Shown here piece after piece: positions 42,254-50,846 of a stretch of 64,000 nucleotides of DNA (position 1 is the stretch's first letter; every line of letters starts with the position of its first letter). The position numbers and the translations under genes were made by a program. The DNA is from CAZJHD01 sp964545855. Lineage in GTDB: Bacteria; Planctomycetota; UBA1135; JACQFD01. The stretch covers positions 124,001-188,000 of the forward strand of contig CAZJHD010000002.1 of NCBI GenBank assembly GCA_964545855.1. The letters are read 5' to 3'. A model generated the notes under the pieces. The model was not told the DNA's origin. It saw nothing but the letters and a program-made list of their open reading frames with translations, and searched no databases.

Positions 42254-44028
42254 CCAACATCCTCGGCCTCTCGTTCTTCTACCACGACTCGGCGGCCGCC
42301 CTGGTGCAGGACGGCGTCGTCGTCGCCGCGGGCGAGGAGGAGCGCTTCTCGCGCAAGAAGCACGACCACGGATTCCCGAGCCTCGCGATCGACTTCTGCC
42401 TGAAGCGCGCCGGCATCGGGCCTCAGGACCTCGACTGGGTCGTCTTCTACGAGAAGCCCTTCGTCAAGTTCGAGCGCATCCTCGTGTCGTCGATGGCGAC
42501 CTTCCCGCGTTCGATGAAGGTCTTCCGCGAGTCGATGCTGACGTGGCTCACGGACAAGCTCTGGATCAAGTCGTTCATCAAGGAGAAGCTCGGCATCGAC
42601 CCGAAGAAGATCCTCTTCGCCGATCACCACATGTCGCACGCGGCGGCGAGCTACCTCTGCTCGCCCTTCGAGGAGGCGGCGCTGCTCACGGTGGACGGCG
42701 CCGGCGAGTGGACGACGGCGACCCTCGGCGTCGGCCGGAAGAACAAGGTGCAGATCACCCACGAGATGCGGTTCCCGCACTCGATCGGGCTGCTGTACTC
42801 GGCCTTCACCGCCTTCTGCGGCTTCGAGGTGAACGAGGGCGAATACAAGCTGATGGGAATGGCGCCCTACGGGACGCCGAAGTACGTCGACAAGATCAAG
42901 CAGGTGATCCGCATCGGGGAGGACGGATCGCTCTGGCACGACATGTCGTACTTCGCCTACCACTGGTCGCCCGACTCGACGCTCGCGCGGCGCTTCGAGG
43001 ACGTCTTCGGGAAGCCCCGGGACCCCGCCCGTGCCGACAAGCACATGGACGAGTACTACGCCGACGTGGCGGCGAGCATCCAGGTGGTGACGGAGGAGAT
43101 CCTCATCACGATGGCGAAGCACCTGAAGAAGACCACGGGGATGCGCAACCTCTGCCTCTCCGGCGGCGTCGCGCTCAACTGCGTCGCCAACTGGAAGATC
43201 CTCCAGCAGGCCGGCTTCGACCGCATCTACGTGCAGCCCGCCGCCGGTGACGATGGCGCCGCCGTCGGCGCGGCCCTCTGGGCCTGGAACGATCTCCTCG
43301 GCAACGAGAAGCGCTTCGTCATGGAGCACGCCTACTGGGGCTCCGAATACTCCGAGGACGAGATCAGCACGTTCCTGAAGGGCCTCGGACCCAACGCCGG
43401 CGTGAAGTTCGAGCAGATCTCCGACGACGAGAAGTGCCTCGACCGGGCCGTCGACTACCTCGCGAACGGGAGCGTCTGCGGCTGGTTCAGCGGGCGCTTC
43501 GAGTGGGGTCCGAGAGCCCTCGGAGCGCGTTCGATCATCGCGGACCCGACGCGCCAGGACATGAAGGACATCGTGAACGCGAAGATCAAGTTCCGCGAGG
43601 CGTTCCGGCCCTTCGCGCCCTCGGCGCTCATGGAGCGCGTCGGCGACTTCTTCGAGATGGAGGACGCGGCCGACCACTACCCCGCGCGCTTCATGCTCTA
43701 CGTCGTGCCCGTGAAGGGAGACAAGCTCCCGGCCATCAAGCACGTCGACGGCACGGGACGCGTGCAGGGCGTCATGAAGGAGCATTCGCCGCGCTATCAC
43801 CGCCTCATCGAGAAGTTCGGCAAGGCGACGGGCGTGCCCGTGATCCTGAACACCTCCTACAACCTGAAGGGCGAGCCGATCGTCGAGACGCCGGCGAATG
43901 CGCTGAACACCTTCATGAAGTCCGGCATGGACGCGCTCGTCCTCGGCCAGCACATCGTCACGAAGACCGACACGAGCACCGTCGCGAAGTCCACCAAGAT
44001 CTCCATGGCGGGATCGCAGAGCCGATGA
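42250..44028 (+). CDS. Carbamoyltransferase (NodU/CmcH family)
   Basis: 592 residues; transfers a carbamoyl group from carbamoyl phosphate, via an adenylate, to a hydroxyl of a sugar or secondary metabolite. N-terminal kinase-like domain: NILGLSFFYHDSAAALVQDG, AGEEERFSRKKHD, metal-binding HHMSHAASY-type motif (here DHHMSHAAASY), VDGAGEW, EGEYKLMGMAPYG. C-terminal Carbam_trans_C region: SGRFEWGPRALGARSIIADP, FRPFAPS, NTSYNLKGEPIVETP. All key residues are intact. Sandwiched between the SxtJ-like and SGNH/DUF5989 genes with 4-bp overlaps on both sides. Confidence 0.94.
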   Translation: MTNILGLSFFYHDSAAALVQDGVVVAAGEEERFSRKKHDHGFPSLAIDFCLKRAGIGPQDLDWVVFYEKPFVKFERILVSSMATFPRSMKVFRESMLTWLTDKLWIKSFIKEKLGIDPKKILFADHHMSHAAASYLCSPFEEAALLTVDGAGEWTTATLGVGRKNKVQITHEMRFPHSIGLLYSAFTAFCGFEVNEGEYKLMGMAPYGTPKYVDKIKQVIRIGEDGSLWHDMSYFAYHWSPDSTLARRFEDVFGKPRDPARADKHMDEYYADVAASIQVVTEEILITMAKHLKKTTGMRNLCLSGGVALNCVANWKILQQAGFDRIYVQPAAGDDGAAVGAALWAWNDLLGNEKRFVMEHAYWGSEYSEDEISTFLKGLGPNAGVKFEQISDDEKCLDRAVDYLANGSVCGWFSGRFEWGPRALGARSIIADPTRQDMKDIVNAKIKFREAFRPFAPSALMERVGDFFEMEDAADHYPARFMLYVVPVKGDKLPAIKHVDGTGRVQGVMKEHSPRYHRLIEKFGKATGVPVILNTSYNLKGEPIVETPANALNTFMKSGMDALVLGQHIVTKTDTSTVAKSTKISMAGSQSR

Positions 44029-45581
44029 GCCGTTTCCTCGCCTGGATCACGTCGATCCTGCTCCTGTTCCTCGTCCTCGAGGGGATCACGCGGCTCGTCT
44101 CGGCGCCGAAGCACACGCAGCCGGACGCCGTGCTCGGCTGGACCTACCGCCCCGACTTCCACGTGAAGCGGACGACGGACGGGCAGCCTTGGGACTTCCG
44201 CACGAATGCGCGCGGCCTGCGCGCTCCGGCCGGGCTCGCCGAGGGCCCGAAGGTGCCCGGCGAGCAGCGCATCCTGCTGCTGGGAGACTCCTTCACGCTC
44301 GGCTGGGGCCTCGAGCTCGACGAGACGTTCGCCGCGAAGCTGGAGTCGGAGCTCGCCGCCCAGAAACGCCCGGCCACGATCGTTCCGGCCGGCACCGAGG
44401 GCTACGCCCTCGATCAGGAGTGCATCTGGCTCGAAGAGCGCGGTGCCGCCTACGCGCCCGACCTCGTGGTGGTGCTTCCCTACGCGAACGACGTGCTGCT
44501 CTGCGCACAGCCGAAGTACCTCGCCTACGACAAGCCGATGTTCACGGTCGGCTCGGACGGCGTCGCCAGCCGTCCGAAGGAGCCCGTTCGCCAGTCGCTG
44601 CCGCTGCTCGTGCGGTGGTCGCGCCTCGCCTCGCAGGTGCACGGCATGGCCCTCGGCTTCTCGTCGGTCCTGTCGGTCCCCGAGGGCGCGGGCGGCGGAC
44701 GCCTCCAGCTCGACGACTGGTCGTTCCTGAAGACGGAACCGGCCGAGGCGAAGGCCGGGTGGGCCGCCACGGAGGCCATCGCGCGACGCCTCGTCGGGAA
44801 GGCGACGGCGATGGGAGCCCGCGTCGCCGTCTGCCCGATCCCGAACCGCTTCGAGATCCAGCCCTCGGAGGGCGACGCCTTCGCCCAGCGCGCGCAGGTC
44901 GCGACGGGCGCGCTCGACTTCTCGAAGCCGACACGCCGATTCGGCGAGATCTTCGCGGCGGCGGGCGCGACGGTGATCGACGTGAAGCCGGCCCTCGCCA
45001 CCCGTGCGAGCGTCGACCGCCTCTACTTCCCCCGCGACTGGCACTTCAACGCGACGGGCGCCGAGGCCTTCGGGCGCGAGCTCGCGCGCGGCCTCGATCA
45101 GTCGGGCCTCCTCGCGCCCGCCGGGAGCACCGTGGCGCCCGCGATCACCCTCGCGTCGGTCCACGTCGCCCACGGCGGCGGCGTCCCCACCTGGCTCCTC
45201 GTGGTGGCGGGGCTTTGGGTCGTCCTGAGCCTCGGCTTCAAGCTCTCCTACCCCGACGAGAATCCCCTGGCCGCCTTCGCGAAGGTGGGACTCCTCCTCA
45301 CGAGCGTCGTCGGCGTCTTCGCGGGAATCGCGTGGCTGCTGGGCGTGATCCCTCCCCTCGCCAAGACCGCGTTCCTCCTGATGCTCGTGGTCTCGCTGGG
45401 GACCTACGCGATCTACAAGACGCGCCATCGCTTCGGCGCGATCCGCGAGCTGTTCGGCGCCCTCGTCGACCGCGGGCACTGGTACCTCGTGCCGATGCTC
45501 GTGGTGATGCTCACCATCAGCATCCTGCTCGTCGTCGCGCAGAACCCGATCGTCGCACCGTTCATCTACACGCTCTTCTGA
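44025..45581 (+). CDS. SGNH hydrolase fused to a C-terminal DUF5989 membrane module
   Basis: 518 residues. TM1 (about 6-23), then an SGNH/GDSL-type domain facing the periplasm: ILLLGDSFTLGWG (Ser89), PYANDVLL (Asn155) and FPRDWHFNATG (Asp338, His340), as in AlgX/AlgJ-like acetyl-handling enzymes. Four further TM segments occupy about 385-518. The last ~50 residues (FGALVDRGHWYLVPMLVVML then PFIYTLF) match the DUF5989 pattern seen in the two small genes downstream. It may esterify or de-esterify a glycan, or process a carbamoylated substrate. ATG overlaps the carbamoyltransferase stop by 4 bp. Confidence 0.83.
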   Translation: MSRFLAWITSILLLFLVLEGITRLVSAPKHTQPDAVLGWTYRPDFHVKRTTDGQPWDFRTNARGLRAPAGLAEGPKVPGEQRILLLGDSFTLGWGLELDETFAAKLESELAAQKRPATIVPAGTEGYALDQECIWLEERGAAYAPDLVVVLPYANDVLLCAQPKYLAYDKPMFTVGSDGVASRPKEPVRQSLPLLVRWSRLASQVHGMALGFSSVLSVPEGAGGGRLQLDDWSFLKTEPAEAKAGWAATEAIARRLVGKATAMGARVAVCPIPNRFEIQPSEGDAFAQRAQVATGALDFSKPTRRFGEIFAAAGATVIDVKPALATRASVDRLYFPRDWHFNATGAEAFGRELARGLDQSGLLAPAGSTVAPAITLASVHVAHGGGVPTWLLVVAGLWVVLSLGFKLSYPDENPLAAFAKVGLLLTSVVGVFAGIAWLLGVIPPLAKTAFLLMLVVSLGTYAIYKTRHRFGAIRELFGALVDRGHWYLVPMLVVMLTISILLVVAQNPIVAPFIYTLF

Positions 45582-45778
45582 GAGCGGACGCGGGCGCGCT
45601 CCGTCCAGCAGGATCTCCTCGACGAAGGGCCGACGCCGTTCGGGGGCAGGACCGGGTCCTCCTCGGCCGCGGTGCTCCGGTGCGGGACGGCCCTCCCCGC
45701 GGCCGGCTGGCCGCGAAGCGCCCGGCGTCGTAGGCTCGAAGCAAGGCGCCCGCACCGTCTCCGAACCCACGAACCCCG

Positions 45779-45907
45779 ATGCTCAAGCTCCTCCGCGAGA
45801 ACCTCTGGTGGTGGCTCACGCCGATCCTCGCGATCGTCGTCCTCCTCGCCGCGCTGGTCCTCTTCAGCGGCGACGGCACGCGGATCCCCTTCATCTACTC
45901 GTTCTGA
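45779..45907 (+). CDS. DUF5989 small membrane protein (first copy)
   Basis: 42 residues, too short for most gene finders. MLKLLRENLWWWLTPILAI continues through one hydrophobic helix and ends SGDGTRIPFIYSF. The basic amphipathic start, triple Trp, single TM and terminal PFIYxF are the DUF5989 signature, typically found next to carbamoyltransferases and SGNH hydrolases. 197 bp after the SGNH/DUF5989 gene. Likely inserts in the inner membrane and may interact with the carbamoyltransferase or SGNH protein; no function is known. Confidence 0.85.
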   Translation: MLKLLRENLWWWLTPILAIVVLLAALVLFSGDGTRIPFIYSF

Positions 45908-46096
45908 GGACGCGCGAGCGGAGGGGAGCCGGAAATCCCTTCCCGCCGACGTCGCCGCGCTTGCCGAGTCGGCGAATCGTCTCCTAGCCTCATCGAGAAT
46001 CCCGCACCGCCGATCGGTCGGACCTCCGGCCCCCTGCTCGACCCCATGCTCCGATTCCTCCGCGAGAACCTCTGGTGGTGGCTCACGCCGATCCTC
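45789..46096. repeat. 41-bp perfect direct repeat linking two DUF5989 genes
   Basis: Positions 45789-45829 and 46056-46096 are identical over 41 bp, beginning TCCTCCGCGAGAACC, covering the LRENLWWWLTPIL part of both small genes. Outside it the genes differ, mostly at third positions and in the TM core. Indicates tandem duplication, or selection on this peptide segment. Confidence 0.9.
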
Positions 46097-46177
46097 CTGG
46101 TGGCCGTCCTCCTGATCGCGCTCGTCGCCTTCAGCGGCGACGGCCAGATCGTCCCCTTCATCTACTCGTTCTTCTGA
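46046..46177 (+). CDS. DUF5989 small membrane protein (second copy)
   Basis: 43 residues: MLRFLRENLWWWLTPILLV, one TM helix, ending SGDGQIVPFIYSFF. Paralogue of the gene at 45779; about 70-75% identical at the protein level, by eye. 138 bp after the first copy. Together with the fused C-terminal copy at about 45430-45581 the locus encodes three DUF5989 modules. Confidence 0.85.
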   Translation: MLRFLRENLWWWLTPILLVAVLLIALVAFSGDGQIVPFIYSFF

Positions 46178-46198
46178 TCCGCGCCCGCGGAGCGGCCT

Positions 46199-46211
46199 CC
46201 CCGAGTCGGGG
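46199..46211. terminator. Short GC hairpin between convergent genes
   Basis: CCCCG-AGT-CGGGG lies in the 49-bp space between the second DUF5989 gene and the convergent selenoprotein candidate. It is a 5-bp stem without a U-tract, so only a weak terminator candidate. Confidence 0.3.
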
Positions 46212-46226
46212 CCCGGCGCGCGCGCG

Positions 46227-47501
46227 CTACTTCCAGCCGTACTGGTAGATCCCCGCCGGCGCGACTCGATCCGCGGGGCCGTCGCCCGCGAGGGTGAAGG
46301 AGACTCCCATCGGCGCCGGACCGGGGTCCCGCGCGCGGTTGTTGAACTGCGTCGCTCCCGCGCGCATCGCCTTCGCGACGAGGACGAAGGAGACGAAGCG
46401 TCCCGCCTTCCGATCGAAGGTCGCGCGGCCGATGAGATCCGCATCGCAGCGCAGCTCCTGCTCGGAGGGGCGCTCTCGGTCGCGGAACCCGGCGACGGCC
46501 CAAGTCCCCTTCTGGCGCACGCGGGCCGAGCCCTCGATCGCGAGCACGACGCGGTCGCCCGAGGCGGCCTCGACGCGCGAGATGATCTCGGCCTTCTCGA
46601 CCGACTGCGGCCAGAACGCCGGCGACTGGCCTCGAACCACGTCCACCATGTGGAAGCGCACGAGCCGCGCCGCGAGCGCCTCGGGCCAGGCCTGGGACGC
46701 CCCCGGCTCGTCCTTCGCCGGCACCAGCACACGTGCTTCCGCCGGTCGCAGCCAGAGGAGGTCCTGGTTCCAGTAGCTCCGGCGGCGCGCGTCCTCGCCG
46801 TCCCCGCGGGGGAGGTCGCGCGTCGTGACGCGCAGCACGAGGCCGCCCTCGGGGTAGAGATCCTCCAGCCGGCGGACCTTCGGACGCTCCGGGTCCGGGG
46901 CGCCGAAGCGCTCCGCATCGTCGAGCGCTTCCCACGCCTCGAGGCCGCGCTCGAGCGTCCGCGCGACGGCCCGCGCGGAGAGCGTGTTGATCGACGCGAG
47001 GAACCTCCCGCTCGGCGCGAAGGCGTAGAGCCCCTGCCGCGTGTCGCTCGGCTCCGTGCGGCCCGCGTAGTGACCCTGCTCCGCGATCGCCTGGAAGAAG
47101 CGGCACTCGGGGTCGTCCCCCCGCTGGAGACGACCGACCTCGTCCGCCACCGGCAGGTAGCGCGCCATCAGATCCAGCACCCTCGCATCCGCCCAGACCG
47201 ACCGTCGGGCGCCGACTCCGTTGTTTCAGGTACAGCCGAGGGGGTGACCGTTCATCGCCCAGAGGAAGACCGGCTTGCGCGCCGCGCGGGCCTCCTCGAC
47301 GGCAGGCCAGAGCGCCGCGCGCCACGGGATGTCGCGGAACGCGAGCTCCTTCGCCGTCGGCAGGATCGCGTCGCGCCAACCCTCGATGGTCTCTAGAACG
47401 AACCGATCGGGAGGGGCCGGAGGGAGCGGCTCGTCGTCGAGTCCGAGTCCGACGGGAAGGACGAAGAGCGTCGAAAGAGCGAGCATCGAAGTCGAGAGCA
47501 T
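46227..47501 (-). CDS. Predicted secreted selenoprotein, thioredoxin-like (in-frame TGA at residue 92)
   Basis: 424 codons if the TGA at 47226-47228 is read as selenocysteine. The upstream part (1-91) has a signal-like start (MLSTSMLALSTLFVLPVG) and thioredoxin-like features: ALWPAVEEARAARKPVFLWAMNGHPLGCT. TGA follows directly after Gly-Cys-Thr, giving C-T-U-N-N-G. Translation continues in the same frame for 332 codons, with RSVWADARVLDLMARYLPVADEV continuing the thioredoxin-like alignment, and no good start site near the TGA. A SECIS-like hairpin lies just downstream. The C-terminal domain (about 95-424) is beta-rich with no assigned function. It follows the deacetylase gene by 15 bp. The alternative is a nonsense-mutated pseudogene; intact coding on both sides argues against it. 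Confidence 0.8.
47191..47210 (-). promoter_or_regulatory. Bacterial SECIS-like stem-loop after the in-frame TGA
   Basis: Read on the minus strand the 20 nt fold as GCCC-GAC-[GGTCG]-GTC-T-GGGC: a 7-bp stem with one bulged T and a 5-nt apical loop starting GGTC. The stem begins 15 nt after the TGA and the apical GG lies 23-24 nt after it. E. coli fdhF SECIS also has a short stem, a bulged U and a GGU apical loop at similar distance. This supports UGA recoding by SelB. Confidence 0.72.
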
Positions 47502-47516
47502 CGGTGGCCGGTGCCG

Positions 47517-48614
47517 TCAGAGCGGGATCCGCAGCACCCGTCGGAAGAAGTCGAGCGTCCCGCTCGCCTCCGCCACGAGGTCGGGGATCGAGACCCCCGA
47601 ATCGACGGCGTAGCGGCGGAGATGGAAGGGATGGGCCCCCGGGAGATTCGAGCCCGGGTCCATGCTGAGCCCGGCGACGAATCCCTCCTTCTCGAGGACC
47701 TTCACGGCTCTCTCGTCGTAGTCCCAGCGGCGGCCCCAGGGATAGGCGAAGGACCGGATCGCGTGCCCCACCCACGACTCGAGCCGCCGGCGGCCGTCCA
47801 CGATCTCCCGCTCCACCTGCTCGTCGGTACAGCGCGCGAGGATCGGATGCGAGACCGTGTGCCCTCCGATCTCGACTCCGGCGCGGTCGAGCGCCGCGAC
47901 CTCCTCCGGCGAGAGGTAGATCGAGCGGACGATCGCCTCCGGATCACCGCCGGCCTCGCGCAGGATCGCCTCGCAGACGCGATCACGGTCGTCGACGCGC
48001 GCGTGGTACTTGAGGATGCGCTTCAGGTGATAGCGGAGGTCGCCGCCGGCCTTCGCCTCGGCCTCGAGCAGCGCGATCGCCTCCGCGTCCTTCGACGTCG
48101 CGCGGTAGCGCTCCAGGAAGAACTCGAATCCCTTCGCCCGAAGCACCCAGAAGTATGCATGCGTCCAGGAGAGCTTCCGATCGCCGACGGCGCCCGCCTC
48201 GACGTAGACGGTCCCCTTCGCTCCGTGCCGCTCCAGCACCGGGAGCCCCGCGCGAAGGTTGTCTCGGTAGCCGTCGTCGAGGGAGATCACGACGGCCGGG
48301 CCGCGCAGCGTCCCATCCTGCAGGGCGGCGACGCCTTCGCTCGCCGTGTAGGTCGGGAACGTGCGCGTCACGATGCCGACGAGCCGATCGAACAGCGCGA
48401 CCGGCGTCTTCATGTCGGGCGGGAGGAAGTCCGTCGCCGGCGGATCCTCCACGTTGTGCATCGCGAGGATCGTGAGTCGCGGAGTCCGCGACATCCGCGC
48501 GAAGAGCCGGCAGAGCCCCGTTTGGTAGGTGAAGCCCGCGACGACGGCGCGCAGCGCCAACTTGACGCGGTGCTTCAGGGGACGGCGCCGGTCCGGCACC
48601 GAGTCGGTCATCAT
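47517..48614 (-). CDS. Polysaccharide deacetylase (NodB/CE4 family)
   Basis: 365 residues. CE4 motifs: VVISLDDGYRDN (catalytic Asp-Asp), GGHTVSHP (two metal His) and FAYPWGRR. An insertion of about 100 residues separates the first two motifs. A hydrophobic N-terminal stretch (LRAVVAGFTYQTGLCRLF) is weak, so location is uncertain. Removes N-acetyl groups from a polymer or lipid-linked glycan; related genes are common in exosortase-type exopolysaccharide loci. First of two ATGs used. The next gene (selenoprotein candidate) starts 15 bp downstream. Confidence 0.88.
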   Translation of the reverse strand: MMTDSVPDRRRPLKHRVKLALRAVVAGFTYQTGLCRLFARMSRTPRLTILAMHNVEDPPATDFLPPDMKTPVALFDRLVGIVTRTFPTYTASEGVAALQDGTLRGPAVVISLDDGYRDNLRAGLPVLERHGAKGTVYVEAGAVGDRKLSWTHAYFWVLRAKGFEFFLERYRATSKDAEAIALLEAEAKAGGDLRYHLKRILKYHARVDDRDRVCEAILREAGGDPEAIVRSIYLSPEEVAALDRAGVEIGGHTVSHPILARCTDEQVEREIVDGRRRLESWVGHAIRSFAYPWGRRWDYDERAVKVLEKEGFVAGLSMDPGSNLPGAHPFHLRRYAVDSGVSIPDLVAEASGTLDFFRRVLRIPL

Positions 48615-48684
48615 CGGGGGCTTCGCACGGGGAGCCGCCGAGTCTACTGCACGGCCGAGGTGGCGCGCCGTCGCTCGGGGATGC

Positions 48685-49791
48685 TCACGTCATCCCCTCG
48701 GCGTCGCGGTCGCCGTCGAGGACGTACCAGCTCCTCGGATCGAGGGCCGCCTCGGCCGCGGGCCCGGGAGTGAAGACGCGCACGATGAAGGGGAGCGGAG
48801 CGGGATCGCGCGGCGGCTCGAAGCCGAGCCAGCGCACGTGCTGGTCGAGGAACGAGCCCTCGAGCACCGTCGTCTGGATCGCGGCCGAGCCGACGGAGCG
48901 CAGCCGCTCCACGGCGAAGGCGAGCGCCGCCCGCTCGGCCTCCGCGTCGACGCCGCGCACGTCGAGGAGGTATCCGCGGCCGCGGGAGTTCGCCTCCACG
49001 TCGTAGTAGCCGACGAGCTTGCCGGCGCGCCGGACGAGGAACGGCGCGTGCGTCCGGCGCGGCGTGAAGAGGTAGCGCCAGGAGAGCCAGCCGGGATCGC
49101 GCTCGCCGACGATGCGCCAGGGCGGATCGGGGAGCTTCTCGATCTCCCGCGGGAAGTGCTCCACGGGCTGGTCCTCGTGGCCCTCGAGGGCGGCACGGAT
49201 GGCGGGATCCGCCTTGCGCGCGCGGCGCGCCTCGAGCGGAACGAGCGCCCGACGGAGTCGCCCGTCGGAGCGGCGCGCCTCGAAGGCACCGCTCGACGCG
49301 CGCAGAACGCGCGTCCAGGTGCGGTAGGGAGCGATCGCCTTCCACCCGTTCGCGAGGAATCCCTTCTGGGAGCGCCGGCCGCAGAAGGCGAAGCCGAAGG
49401 GGATCTTCTCCGCTGCGGCGCGCTCGGCCACGACGTCGTCGAGGCGGCGGAAGATCCCCTTCCGCTGCCACTCCGGGAAGACCATCGCGTCGGAGGCCTG
49501 CATCACCGTCGAGCGCGCACCCTCGATGCGGAAGAAGCGTGGCGCATAGGAGTAGGCGCCCACCACTTCGTCCGCGGCGTCGTCGGCGGCGACGACGGTC
49601 CAGGCCTTCCCGTGGGGGCTCCGGTCGTAGCGCCACTCCAGCAGCTTCGCGTCGTCCCCGCGATGGAAGGCCGCGTTGAAGACCTCGATCAGCTTCGGCC
49701 GGTCCCCCGCGCGCGCGTCACGCGCGTGCCAGCGGTGCTCGCTCGATGCAGCGGCAGCGATCGGATTCGGCTCGGAAGTGGGCGCGGGCAT
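48685..49791 (-). CDS. GNAT family N-acetyltransferase
   Basis: 368 residues. The N-terminal half is a GNAT fold: WHARDARAGDRPKLIEVFNAAF, YSYAPRFFRIEG, MQASDAMVFPEWQRKGIFRRLDDVV (acetyl-CoA loop), FGFAFCGRRSQKGFLANGWKAI. The C-terminal half (about 200-368) contains a second acyltransferase-like segment with FLVRRAGKLVGYYDVE, as in tandem-GNAT proteins. Probably acylates an amino sugar in the glycan, but the substrate is unknown. Cytoplasmic (no signal). Confidence 0.8.
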   Translation of the reverse strand: MPAPTSEPNPIAAAASSEHRWHARDARAGDRPKLIEVFNAAFHRGDDAKLLEWRYDRSPHGKAWTVVAADDAADEVVGAYSYAPRFFRIEGARSTVMQASDAMVFPEWQRKGIFRRLDDVVAERAAAEKIPFGFAFCGRRSQKGFLANGWKAIAPYRTWTRVLRASSGAFEARRSDGRLRRALVPLEARRARKADPAIRAALEGHEDQPVEHFPREIEKLPDPPWRIVGERDPGWLSWRYLFTPRRTHAPFLVRRAGKLVGYYDVEANSRGRGYLLDVRGVDAEAERAALAFAVERLRSVGSAAIQTTVLEGSFLDQHVRWLGFEPPRDPAPLPFIVRVFTPGPAAEAALDPRSWYVLDGDRDAEGMT

Positions 49792-49879
49792 GCGCCGCTA
49801 GCCTCGTCTCACGCGCGCTCGAGTTCCAGCGCCGCCCCCGCTGCCCGCGGCGTCCGACTCCTCGCGCGCCGACGCGCGC

Positions 49880-50731
49880 TCACTCCCCCCGCGGCGCGAA
49901 GACGGTGCGAAAGGCCACGAGGGCCGCCGGATGGAAGATGGTCCGGTGCGTCTCCCCAGGCATCGGCACGTGGTGCAGCCGGAACCCCGGGACCGCGCTC
50001 CTTCGGAGGATCTCCGCCAAGCGTGTGGAAGCGTCGGCGATCTCCGCCAGGTCGCTCGTCGCGAGATAGAGCGTCTTCTGCATCTCGAGACGAAGCCCGA
50101 CGAGCCCGGCCGCGCGCTCGAGGAGCCGCCGGTCGTTCCACCAGAGGCTCGGATCGATGGCGACGTACGTGTCGAAGAGCTCGGGCTCCAGGAGGAACGT
50201 CTCGACGACGAAGAGTCCCGCCAGCGACTCGCCCACGATGGCGGCCTCCTCCGTCGTCGCGTAGCGCCGCCGGATCTCGGGCATGAGTTCGCTGCGAAGG
50301 AAGCTCCGGAAGGCCTCGGATCCGCCGACGCGTGGAGCGATCCTTCGATCCTCCTCGTTCTCCGTGGGTCCCGTGAGGTCGCGCCGCCGTTCCGTGTTCT
50401 CGACGCCGACGAGGAGGAACGGGCGCATCGTGCCGTTGCCCACGGAGACCTGGACCAGGCCCGCGACGTGCAGGAAGTCCTCGCCGATCCCGCCGTCGAG
50501 CAGCACGAGGACCGGGAGCGGCGCGTCCGGCTCGGCGCCGCCGGGCGGCCGGTAGACGTTCACGCGCCGCATCTCCTCCAGCACGCTCGACTCCAGCAGG
50601 AACGTGTCGCCGATCGCGAGCGAAGCGGCTCCGCGGCTCGACGGGGCGGGCGCTCCGGCGCACGCGCAGGCGATCCCGAGGCCGAGGAGCGCAAGGAGCC
50701 GCACACGCTTCGCCGCGCCGAGGTTCTTCAC
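49880..50731 (-). CDS. Esterase-like alpha/beta hydrolase, lipoprotein
   Basis: 283 residues from GTG at 50731; the signal (MKNLGAAKRVRLLALLGLGI) ends at a Cys-rich lipobox (ACACAG). The catalytic Ser is in the nucleophile elbow VGESLAG, with His in GETHRTIFHP near the C-terminus, and the acid probably in the preceding strand. Sequence style (PVLVLLDGG, FLLVGVENTERRRDLT, SEAFRSFLRSELMPEI) fits the esterase D/enterochelin-esterase-like group. Possible deacylation of an extracellular glycan or a siderophore ester; the cluster suggests the former. Confidence 0.82.
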   Translation of the reverse strand: MKNLGAAKRVRLLALLGLGIACACAGAPAPSSRGAASLAIGDTFLLESSVLEEMRRVNVYRPPGGAEPDAPLPVLVLLDGGIGEDFLHVAGLVQVSVGNGTMRPFLLVGVENTERRRDLTGPTENEEDRRIAPRVGGSEAFRSFLRSELMPEIRRRYATTEEAAIVGESLAGLFVVETFLLEPELFDTYVAIDPSLWWNDRRLLERAAGLVGLRLEMQKTLYLATSDLAEIADASTRLAEILRRSAVPGFRLHHVPMPGETHRTIFHPAALVAFRTVFAPRGE

Positions 50732-50846
50732 CTGCCGGCCCGAGGCGAGGGACGCCCCGATCGACCCGAGAACACCGCGCCCGCGCGCACGAGGCACGCG
50801 GGCGGGGCGAGAGCAGACGGACGGTCGAGCGCGGCGACCGCGGCGA

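Noticed and set aside
43857..45770. 637-codon minus-strand frame over the SGNH gene
   Set aside because: Shadow composition (Glu/Arg/Asp/His), no known pattern; the plus-strand gene has the GDS and D-x-H motifs.
46227..47501. Two separate genes, or a pseudogene, instead of one selenoprotein
   Set aside because: No plausible start for the second part near the TGA, the frame is unchanged, coding character continues on both sides and a SECIS-like hairpin is present.
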